Origin: Clarkia xantiana subsp. parviflora
Lineage: Eukaryota; Streptophyta; Magnoliopsida; Myrtales; Onagraceae
Direction of reading: 5' to 3'
DNA length: 64,000 bases
NCBI GenBank assembly: GCA_036873135.1
Contig: JAPTYO010000015.1
Coordinates: 8,349,683-8,413,682, forward strand
Part shown: in pieces, positions 23,961 through 34,388 of the stretch
How positions within the stretch are numbered: the stretch's first letter is position 1
Layout of the letters: each line of letters starts with the position of its first letter
Translations under genes and position numbers: made by a program
The notes under the pieces: model-generated
Seen by the model: only the letters and a program-made list of their open reading frames with translations
What the model was told of the DNA's origin: nothing
Databases searched by the model: none

Positions 23961-25525
23961 TCACAAAATGCTTCTTCAAAAACGAAAATATTTTTACGTA
24001 TGCTTCCCCAACGCGGGTTGATACACGCTGGCAGGTGCGCACCCTGTTTAAAACTCATAAAATTTACACGTAGAGTCTTGTACAACGTCGCCTTAGAGTG
24101 GAACTAAGAGACGGTATAAACTAGTATCTTGCTCAAGAAAAGATAACACATTTCAAACATACTACTTGTTAAGTCGCTATACACAAATCACTTGACAAGC
24201 TTCGACGGGTATAGTAACAAGCCATGCAGGAAGACGTACAACATGCATAATGCATCGTGCGAACAATTTCGAATTGAAAGTGACTATCAGTCACGATTGC
24301 GGGGACTACGTTTACACTACTAGTCATCCAGGCTCAGGAAACACAGTAAGCGATAACGGTATGAAATATTACTAACAAGTTATCATGCAAACTACTATGT
24401 ATAAAGCAGGATCAAACGACGTAGTTCAAGGCGAACAAGTCGTAAGCAACAACTAAGGAACAACTACAACAAGTCTTCAAGCATAGAAGCCGGGGGGCAA
24501 ACAGACTCAGAAACGAGTTCAACATATCCAAAAGATGGCACAGATTAAAGAATGCCATCATCTCTAACAGGACTCGGCGGAACAAGCAGAAGTTACCACC
24601 GTCATTTACAAACAAAACCTATAGTGCGCAAGTCACAACATCCTATGCTCTACCCATCTCGCCATGCCTTGGATTCTAGCCAAGAGGGGCGATCACAACA
24701 CTTAACAATGCGCGACGTACAATCTCAACTACAGACATCACATTCATCATCTAAGGATATCTATCCTATCTTCCAAGTCCAAAGCATATGGACGGCATAG
24801 ATAACTCAAGGTATGAAATATTACTGACAAGTTATCACATGATTATTATTGAAAACAGGTCCAGGTGACGAAATCTCATGCAAGCAAAGGCATGAACAAA
24901 GAATTATCAAACATCAACTCATTCACAAAGGGTTCAACATGCTGGAAGCAGACATCCCGACAGCAACCAAGAGTTAACATCATCTCTAAGGACTTATGGC
25001 AAAGAGTTCATAATGTCAACATCAAATACAATGCTGTCATCCACACAAAAGACACGACAAGAATGATTGTTTCAACATTCAGCACAACATAGCTCTTCAA
25101 CATAAGGGCGACAATCATCAATACAGGCATCAAAATCAGCAATCAACAAATACTTACCTCAGTAGGAGTAACGCTCCTCCTTGGGCCGGTCCCTTGACCG
25201 GGGGGCAGAAGACACCTCTGCACAACCCCCAACTCTATTTCCTTTATCACAAGAAGGAATTAGCACGGTCATGCTCAACATAAAGAACTAAGAATCGCTC
25301 GAGGAACGCGCCCCTGTGTCGGATCTTTCGAGAATTATGCTAAGAACAGAAACTGCAAGCCAACGATATCCTGGAAAGTGCTATCAACAATCCAATCAGT
25401 GTGCAAACACGCACCAACACTTGCTCAAGCACTTATGCAACAAACGCTCCATACAAGACTTATTAGTCTTCGTGCAGCAAGTAACAAGCATCGAGCAAGG
25501 GGGGCAACCTCTTCAACACATCAAT
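23961..25525 (+). other. Element B internal non-coding region
   Basis: No supported gene; many short open frames without family resemblance. Short phrases recur, for example TATGAAATATTACT followed by ACAAGTTATCA at about 24360 and 24811. Confidence 0.45.
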
Positions 25526-26466
25526 GCGCGTATCAAGGTTAACGCGCATATCAACATCAACGCGCGTATCAAGGTTAACGCGCGTATCAACATCAATGCG
25601 CGTATCAAGGTTAACGCGCATATCAACATCAATGCGCGTATCAAGGTTAGCACGCGTATCAACATCAATGCGCGTATCAAGGTTAACGCGCATATCAACA
25701 TCAATGCGCGTATTAAGGTTAGCGCGCATATCAACATCAACGCGCGTATCAAGGTTAACGCGCGTATCAACATCAATGCGCGTATCAAGGTTAGCGCGCA
25801 TATCAACATCAACGCGCGTATCAAGGTTAACGCGCGTATCAACATCAATGCGCGTATCAAGGTTAACGCGCATATCAGCATCAATGCGCGTATTAAGGTT
25901 AGCGCGTGTATCAACATCAACGCGCGTATCAAGGTTAACGCGCGTATCAAGGTTAACGCGCGTATCAACATCAATGCGCGTATCAAGGTTAACGCGCATA
26001 TCAACATCAATGCGCGTATCAATGTTAACGCGCATATCAACATCAATGCGCGTATTAAGGTTAGCGCGCATATCAACATCAACGCGCGTATCAAGGTTAA
26101 CGCGCGTATCAACATCAATGCGCGTATCAAGGTTAGCGTACATATCAACATCAACGCGCGTATCAAGGTTAACGCGCGTATCAACATCAATGCGCGTATC
26201 AAGGTTACCGCGCATATCAGCATCAATGCGCGTATTAAGGTTAGCGCGCGTATCAACATCAACGCGCGTATCAAGGTTAACGCGCGTATCAACATCAATG
26301 CGCGTATCAAGGTTAACGCGCATATCAACATCAATGCACGTATTAAGGTTAGCGCGCGTATCAACATCAATGCGCATATCAAGGTTAACGCGCATATCAA
26401 CATCAATGCGCGTATTAAGGTTAGCGCGCGTATCAACATCAATACGCGTATCAAAGTTAACGCGCG
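25526..26466 (+). repeat. 36-bp minisatellite built from 18-bp halves (element B)
   Basis: About 26 units, each made of GCGCGTATCAAGGTTAAC and GCGCATATCAACATCAAT or close variants. Period 36 bp, a multiple of three without stop codons in four of the six frames, so long ORFs overlap it on both strands. Those ORFs are a product of the repeat, not evidence of a gene. Eroded copies continue at 26875-27015. Confidence 0.9.
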
Positions 26467-26477
26467 TATCATGTTTC

Positions 26478-26700
26478 CATGTACGTACATACATGTCGAC
26501 GAGGATGCATGTCGACAAGGGGAAAATATTTTCTAAGTGTTTCCATGTACGTACATGCATGTCGACGAGGATGCATGTCGACAAGGAGAAAATATTTTCT
26601 AAGTGTTTCCATGTACGTACATACATGTCGACGAGGATGCATGTCGACAAGGGGAGAATATTTTCTAAGTGTTTTCATGTACGCACATACATGCCAACAA
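26478..26700 (+). repeat. 66-bp tandem repeat, four copies (element B)
   Basis: CATGTACGTACAT starts at 26478, 26544 and 26610, with a diverged fourth at 26676; exact 66-bp spacing. Each unit has CATGTCGAC twice and the tail AAAATATTTTCTAAGTG. Confidence 0.85.
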
Positions 26701-28436
26701 AGATGGATTGCATACAACGAGTAGCTATGCCCCTTAAGCACACCTACGACGCTCATCGACAAAACTCATACGACGACATCTATGGTAACAAGCTTTAGAT
26801 ATCGTTTAAATATTTTCTAAGTGTTTTAGCATATTCGCAGGTAATAACCAACAGTCTATACCTGATGCTCAACCATCAACGCGCGTATCCAAGTTAACGC
26901 GCATATCAACATCAATGCGCGTATCCAAGTTAACGCGCATATCAACATCAATACGCGTATCAAAGTCAACACACGTATCAAAAGTCAACGCGCGTATCAA
27001 AAAGTCAACGCACGGGACCAAGCTCCACGCACTTAGTAAAGTTGGTACGTACCATGGAAGGAACTAACGTCCTAAGGGGCTATCATGCAAACGGGGGATT
27101 AACGCGACAAACCGTAAGAATCGAACGCGGCAACGCCTAAGAAAAATTTCTCTCTAAGGCATCAAGACGACAAGTGACTACGCCTAAAGTTATTGGGCAA
27201 TCCCCGCCAACCAAAAACCCGCCAAGAAGGAAAATCATGCATATCGACTAAAAAGCTTCTACGCGAAGATACGAGGAACTCTACATCAAACACCCATGGA
27301 AATGGAAAATCGCCTAAATTATGGACAAACGACGATAATGATGGCAATCAATCAGCAATTACTCGACGTATAAACATCAACAAGCAGTCCCACATGTCGA
27401 CAACGAAAAATGACTTAAACAAACAACAACACGGTGACATCGGCATTCAAGTCGAAGCTGTCCTAAGAATTCGAGTTTCCAAACTACCTCAAAACCTGAC
27501 GAAAGGTATTCCAATGGACTCCCCTCGTCGAGACGATTCCGGAAAGGTAAGGACCGAAACGAGGCGAGGCCGGGAAGGCGGCGCGTGGGCCGCACGCTCC
27601 GGCGAAGGAGCTCCACTCGCGGTGGCGCGTGAGGGCGCGTGCGAGGTCTTCTGGCGGCTCCGAAGGTGGCGCTGGAATCCTTGGGACGAACCGAGTCGAA
27701 TGATGGTGTCAACTTCCAAAAAAAAAGCCAAAAATCAGACTCGAAACTGCCAAAACGTATCTAAGCTCCACGATGGCAAAGAAACTTTAAGCACAAAAGC
27801 AATTTCGGGAAAGAGTGAATGAATTACCTGCAAAGGGAGTGGAATGGTGAACTCCTAAGGTGCTGGAAGAATGGGGATGTGTGTATTTACTAATCCCAAA
27901 GAGATGCTTTGTGGATAAGGATCAAAGGATTAGTTTACCTACACTCAAGACTAAACCCCTACGGTATACTCTACCCTCTCCTCTTAAAATATCTACTCCT
28001 ATACATGTCTTGACATTGCACGTATCAAATCCGTTACTATACACGTATATTGCAATCACATGATTCATGATTCGGTAATCACTTAGTTATTTTAGAAACG
28101 TACGATTTCTATTTCTTGCATTGCGTAATTACAATCTTGCCATGACTATTACTTATGTACGCATGTGGATAGATACATGTTCGCATAGCGCATTACCGAT
28201 TGCTCATATCCCCGACGATAATCATATTCGCGCATATACATTTCCTATTGCACTAACCATGATGATAGGAAACAAAGCCATTCGGCCGGAAAATCAAGCG
28301 ACGGACGAAATCAAGATGCTTGCGTCCGACCAACGATCAAAACCGAAAGGTTAGCGTCAAACTCAAATTGGACAAATATCCTAACTTAAAATAGAGTCAA
28401 GAAAGGTTCTAAACCGTTACTTGACTCGGGGGCAAG
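26701..28436 (+). other. Element B 3' internal region with a GC-rich island
   Basis: Non-coding as far as I can see. At 27540-27690 the sequence turns strongly GC-rich (GGCGGCGCGTGGGCCGC and so on), unlike the AT-rich DNA on both sides. It may be a captured fragment of a host gene or its promoter; I cannot name a source. The polypurine tract of B ends the region. Confidence 0.45.
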
Positions 28437-29312
28437 TGATGGATAAATGTCCAATTCGGGTTCGTGTTTACATTTCGGGGCTCGTAATCGTATCGAAAAT
28501 TACATCTCGGTTTAAAAACACCTCCCACGGTATCAAAACGGTCCGGAAGCGCCTTTACGCGCGTCCGGACCGGACCTCCGGGTTGCATAGCAACCCGGAC
28601 ATCCGGATTGCTCGCAATCCGGAGGTCCGGGTTGCGCGGCAATCCGGACCTCGCCGAATTGCCCAAATTCGACGAGGTCCGGATTACCTTACGGGTATCG
28701 CGCGACTACCGTATCCGCGATTACCGTTGCGTGTAGAGAAGTCAAGTTCGCACATTACCAATATGGATGACGGTTACCGCATGATCTTGAACCGTCATCA
28801 AACCGCTCTAAAACCGGGTCCGGTCCCAAGAAAGCCTATAAATAGGGGGTCTTGGCCACCCATTTTCACACATTCTCTCATTTGCCCAACTTTGGTATTT
28901 TGAGCTCTGACTTCTCTCTAGAAATTCTCTCTCTCTAGAAATTACCGTTTTGCCACTATAGTGACTTAGGCATCGGAGAGGGCTCCGCTAGCACCACCCC
29001 CCCCTCTCCGTGCTAGCATTGGTCCTTTGTGCAGGATCCGACGTCCGAGTCACAACCTTACCGAGTCACCGCCTTACCGTGTCACAACCTTACCGAGTCA
29101 CAACCTTACCGGGTCACAACCTTACCGTGTCACAACCTTACCGAGTCACCGCCTTACCGTGTCACAGCCGTACCGAGACACAGACTTCATACGGGAGCAA
29201 GCCTGAACACTCGTCAGTGGCCCAACCTCCTCCCAACGGAAGGGTTACAAAGGCCCGCACAACCACGCGAAACAGACGCGTCCCCACGACCTAGTTCATC
29301 CCGGACGCAACA
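28437..29312 (+). repeat. Element B 3' LTR
   Basis: 876 bp. Carries 50 bp more than the 5' LTR, inside a CCGG-rich palindromic stretch at about 28590-28645. TATA at 28837-28844. Confidence 0.92.
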
Positions 29313-32300
29313 GGTACCATCGAGCCAATGGTCACGATACGGATAACTGTCGGGAGCTGAAGAAGGAGATAGAGAAGCTGATCCAGAAGGGGAAGCTTAA
29401 GGAGTTCGTCGGAAGGGGAAGGTGCCGATCCCGTTCCAAAAGTCGGTCACGGTCCCGTTCCAAGTCCCGTGATCGATCCCCAAAGAAGAAGAAGGTTGAG
29501 CTGGAATCCTCTGGCTCCGGTGCCCGTAAGGAGAGGCGGGGAACCATTAACGTCATTCACGGAGGAATGGCAGCAGGAGGAGACACCTCCGCTTCTCGGG
29601 AGAATTATGCCTCCCGCATCTCTGCTGCTGTGGTGCTAGGCAAGAAGTCCCGGTCGTGGACTATAAAGGAAGAGATGGTGATTTCTTTCTCAACGGAGGA
29701 TTTGATAGGCGTGGAGAGCCCTCACGACGACGCCTTGGTCGTGACCTTGGATGTGGATGGATTCGAGATGAAGCGGATCCTGATAGACGGAGGGAGCTCC
29801 TCCGACATTCTTTTCATGGACGCCCTGGAAGCCATGTGAAAGACAAAGAAGGACCTGACGCAGGTGAACTTCCCGATGGTGGGATTCTCTGGATCTACCT
29901 CCTATCCGTTGGGGATGATTACCTTACCGGTGGAGTTCGGTAGTGGCTGGAAGATGGAGAGACGGAACGTGGATTTCGTCGTGGTAGAGTCTGCGGGGAC
30001 GTATAACGCTATCATCGGGAGGACCACCATCAACCCTCTCATGGCAGTCGCTTCGACCGTCCACCAGAAGATGAAATTCCCGACTAACAATGGGGTCGGA
30101 GAGGTCAAGGGTGACCAGGTGGCGTCACGAAGGTGTTATGTTAATGCCACCCGGCGGAGAAGAAGGGAGGCCATGGCTGTCCTACAGACTGATGCCGATC
30201 CTCGAGAAGAGTTTGGGCGCCCCGCCCCCATGGAGGACCTAAAAGAGGTTGAGATTGACGGACCTAAGAGGAAGGTGAAGATCGGGTCTGCTTTGTCGGA
30301 GGAAAGAGCCCGAGAGTTGATTGAGCTCCTGAAAGAGTTTAAGGAGCTGTTTGCCTGGTCCCCAAGCGATATGCCAGGAATCAGCCCCGACGTGATAGTG
30401 CACGAGTTGAAAATCGACCCCGCGATCAAGCCTATCGCCCAGAAGAGGCGACCGATGGGCGCTGATAAGAGGATCGCGATCCAGCAAGAGGTGGGCAGAT
30501 TGCTCGACGCTGGATTCATCAAGGAGCTCCGATTCCAGACTTGGGTTGCTAACCCAGTCCTGGTTAGAAAGAGTAATGGAAGGTGGCGGATGTGTGTCGA
30601 TTTCCGCGACTTGAACAAGGCCTGCCCGAAGGATTGCTATCCACTCCCGAGGATTGACCAGTTGGTGGACGCCACGTCGGGACATGAGCTGCTAAGCTTC
30701 ATGGATGCCTACTCGGGTTACAACCAGATCAAGATGGCGAAGGAGGACCCCATACAGCCTTCTATGCTGACAGTGACGTCTATCACTACGACGTTATGCC
30801 CTTCGGGTTGATCAATGCTGGAGCAACTTATCAGAGGATGGTGAATAAGCTGTTCGGAGACATGCTGGGAAAGACCATGGAGGCTTATGTGGATGACATG
30901 CTGGTGAAGTCCCGACAAGCGGGGGACCATGTCCAGAATTTGGCGGCGGCGTTCGAGCGGATGAAGTTTCATCAGGTTTGTTTGAACCCGGACAAATGTG
31001 CTTTCGGAGTGAACTCGGGGAAATTCCTAGGGTTTATGGTGAGCCAGAGAGAGATCGAGGTGAATCCTGAGAAGCTGAGAGCAATCGAGGAGATGCAGTC
31101 TCCGAAAACTCATCGGGAGGTCCAGGTGCTGAATGGGCGATTAGCTGCGATGAATCATTTCCTGTCCAAGGCGAGTGATCGAGCCATGCCATTTTTTGAT
31201 GTGCTAAGGGCCCACAAGAAGTTCGAATGGTCCGAAAAGTGCGAGGAGGCATTTCAGGCACTCAAGCAGCATCTCCGTACCCTCCCGCCGTTGGCGAAAC
31301 CGGTTCCAGGCGAGCCGCTTTATCTCTATTTGGCTGTTTCTGAAGTTGCTGTTAGTTCCGTTTTAATAAAGATTGTCAAGGGCAACCAAGTGCCTGTCTA
31401 TTATGTAATCAAGGCGTTTGCCAAATCTGAAATGAATTATCCCGCTATTGAGAAGTATCTCTTTGCGTTGATTGTTGCTGCTCGAAAGCTACGGCCTTAC
31501 TTCCATGCCCACGAGGTTACGGTGTTAACTAATCAGCCCTTGAAGCACTTCTTGAACCGACCGGAGGCGTCGGAGAGATTGGTGAAATGGGCCATCGAGC
31601 TTACGGAGTTCTGTATTCATTTTGCTCCGAGGACAGCTATTAAGGGCCAGGCATTGGCGGATTTTATAGCTGAGTCTACAGTACCCGATCTAGAAGAAGC
31701 GGGTCCTGCAGAGGGGGCAACCATGGAGGTCCCGATAGCAGAACAGCCAGAACAACCAAATGAGGAGAACACTTGGGAGATGTACACTGATGGTTCATCA
31801 AGTGTAGAAGGATCGGGGGCAGGATTCGTATTAATACCGCCCGGTGGAAGCGAGCCCCTGCGATATGCCTTGGCCTTGACGTTTAGGGCCACCAACAACG
31901 AAGCGGAGTATGAGGCTCTCATCACAGGTCTCAAAATTGCCAAGGGTAGAGGAGTCGACCATTTAAAAGTGAATTGTGATTCTAGCTTGATCGTGAATCA
32001 AGTCCAGGGGAACTATGAAGCCAAGAGCCCGACAATGAGGAAGTATTTGCACGAAGTGCAGACTTTGAAGGAAAGCTTCAAAAGCTTTGACATTGAGGCA
32101 ATCCCGAGAGAAGAAAATGCGGAGGCAGACGCCTTAAGCAAGTTTGCTCTGGGAGCGGCCCCCGAGGAGAATCGGAAGGTGCACTTCCTGGAGAGAGTAA
32201 TTATCTCGACCATCGATCCGTCGGAGGTTTGCGCTATCGAAGCAGGATCGGAGGAAGAAGAGAAACCCACCTGGATGACCCCGATAGTCACATACCTGAC

Positions 32301-33472
32301 TACGGGGGCACTCCCCGATGATGAAGTGGCAGCTGTTAGGTTGCGCCGGATCGTGAGCAACTACGTGATGGTGGACAATCAGTTATACAAGAGGGGGCAT
32401 ATAAAGCCTTTTCTGAAATGTGTGGCGGAGCCTGATACGAATCGGATCCTGAGAGAGCTACACGAGGGAGTCGCGGCCTGTCATGAAGGGGCCCGATCCA
32501 TTGTCAAGAAGGCGTTGAATCTAGGCTACTATTGGCCTTCGATGAACAAGGAAGCGAAAGCGATGGTCCAATCCTGTGATGCATGCCAGAGGTACGCTCC
32601 GAATATCGTGGCTCCTGCCGCGGACTTGATGTCCATCAGAAGTGCTTGGCCCTTCGCGCAGTGGGGCATCGACTTGGTGGGACCCCTTCCACAAGCAAAA
32701 GGTCAGTGCAAGTATTTACTCGTAGCTATTGACTACTTCTTGAAGTGGATAGAGGCTAAGGCACTGGCCAAGACGACGGGGCAGCAGATCCTCAAGTTTC
32801 TCCAGACTCAGATCATATCCCGGTATGGGGTTCCGCGAGTGTTGATCCGCGATAATGGCCCTCCGTTTAATGGGGCTCAGTTGAAGGAGTACCTGGAGGA
32901 ACTGAACATCGAGCATCGGACAGCTTCCTTCCATCATGCTCAGACTAATGGCTGGCTTGAAGAAGAGAGTCTACGCCTTGCAAGGTCATTGGCTAGATGA
33001 GCTTGAAAACGTGCTGTGGGCTGTTAGAACAACACGCAAGCAATCGACGGGAGAGACTCCGTTTGGCCTTGTTTATGGCACGGAGGCAGTTGCTCCCGTG
33101 GAAATAGCGGTGGCGTCCCATCGTAGGAGGTATTACGAACCTCTGACGAACGAGGAGATAAGACGTCTGGACTTGGACTTGCTTGAAGAGAAAAGGTGGA
33201 AGGCTGACGAAGTTCAGGCTCGGATGCGTTTGGCAACAGCCCGATATTATAATCGGCGTGTCAAGTCCCGACAATTCTTCGTGGGAGAACTTGTCTGGCG
33301 GAGGAACGAATTCGTCCATCAAGATCGGATCAACAAGTTATCGCCGAAGTGGGAGGGACCTTACAAGATCGTAGGGATGTCAGCCCTGAATGCATACAAG
33401 CTAGAAGACCTAGATGGCAAGACGTTGAAACATTCCTTCAGTGGCGCACACTTGAAGAAGTATCATGTTTGA
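29313..33472 (+). pseudogene. Element A gag C-terminus and pol, broken
   Basis: Continuation of A's polyprotein after B. It contains the rest of the zinc knuckle (NGHDTDNC), an Arg-Ser-rich tail, protease (IDGGSSSDILF), RT (VDFRDLNKACPKD, AYVDDML), a degenerate gypsy RNase H (LYLAVSEVAVSSVL, VLTNQPLKHFL), a second RNase H (YTDGSSS, NNEAEYEAL, NCDSS, EADALS) and integrase (H-x-H, CDACQ, D at 32671, D at 32851). Against C the lesions are TGA at 29837-29839 (C has GGG), a 4-bp deletion near 30748 before LINAG, and a 32-bp deletion near 32954 between two ATGG copies. The last removes the integrase Glu and shifts frame. The stop is TGA at 33470. It encodes no working polyprotein. Confidence 0.92.
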
Positions 33473-34388
33473 TATTAAGTCGCCTTTAGAGGTGCGTGAT
33501 GTTAAGCCGCCTTTAGAGGTGCAAGTTATCTATCGATCCGATGTAAGCAAAACTTTGAGTTATTAATAAAAGAAGTTGCTTCCGATCAAATTGCTTTTAG
33601 ATTTATTCTAACTTTCAGTAAGACGTCCTGAAGGACGCGATAAAAGCCTTTCGAGGTACGATAAAAGCCTTATGAGGTACGAGTAAGTCGCCTTTATGGC
33701 GCGATAAAAAGCCTTTCGAGGTACGGACAAAAGCCCTACGGGGTATGAGTAAGTCGTCTTTATGATGCAACCAAAAGCCTAGGTACGAAAAAGCCCTGAA
33801 CGGGTCCGCGTAAGTCGTCTATATGATGCGGCAAAAATCCTTAAAGGGTACGAAAAAGCCCTGAACGGGTCCGCGTAAGTCGTCTATATGATGCAGCAAA
33901 AAGCCTTAAAGGGTACGAAAAAGACCTAAGGGGTACGATTAAGTCGTCTAGAAATGGCGCGATAAAATCATCTTAAGTGATGTGGGAAATTGCCTTGAAT
34001 GGAAGGGATGAGAAACCTTAAGTGGTAAAGTCCCGAGAAAATGTCACGAAAGACATGCGAAATTACATTAAGTGATATGGACGAGAAACCTTAAGTGGTG
34101 AAGTCCCGAGTACAGCATCGGAAGGATGTATGAAGTCACCTTAAATGATGCATCAGAACGTTTTAAGTAACGAATCTAAAGTCACTTTACACAGTGCAAT
34201 GGTTATCGAGACCAAAACAGATGGAAGGAATTTCTTATAAGGGCTCAAAGGCCTAAAGGTTCCGATACAAAAGATAAGGAGGATACACAGAGGAAAATTA
34301 CAAGGACTTAAAGAATAGAGCACTAAGCTTGGGCCTTGTTGGGAGTTGGGTCCTCAGCAGCTTCGGATGGAGCAGGAATCGAGGGGTC
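33473..34388 (+). repeat. Element A post-pol region with degenerate tandem repeats
   Basis: Short repeats of the types AAGTCGCCTTTAGAGGTGC, AAAAGCCTTTCGAGGTACG and AAGTCGTCTATATGATGC up to about 34200, of mixed length (roughly 20-35 bp). It corresponds in place to the 26-bp array of C. No plus-strand gene. Confidence 0.7.

Larger units (their letters stand above)
19428..29312 (+). mobile_element. Element B: non-autonomous Tat-derived LTR retrotransposon nested in A
   Basis: LTRs 19428-20253 (826 bp) and 28437-29312 (876 bp), TSD GGTAC (19423-19427, 29313-29317). Primer site TTGGCGCCGTCTACGTG at 20254; polypurine tract CTCGGGGGCAAG ends at 28436. Apart from a 50-bp length difference the LTRs show about six substitutions, fewer than A's, as expected for the later insertion. 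The only protein-like ORF is gag-derived (20304-21962); there is no protease, RT, RNase H or integrase. The remaining 6.5 kb is non-coding and rich in tandem repeats. Confidence 0.93.

Noticed and set aside
25316..26798. Four long overlapping ORFs (325-424 codons) on both strands
   Set aside because: All four come from the 36-bp repeat, whose length is a multiple of three and which lacks stops; the encoded 12-residue periods have no protein family resemblance.
32993..33374. Extra small ORFs over A integrase
   Set aside because: Other-frame shadows of the integrase C-terminus, which matches C well.
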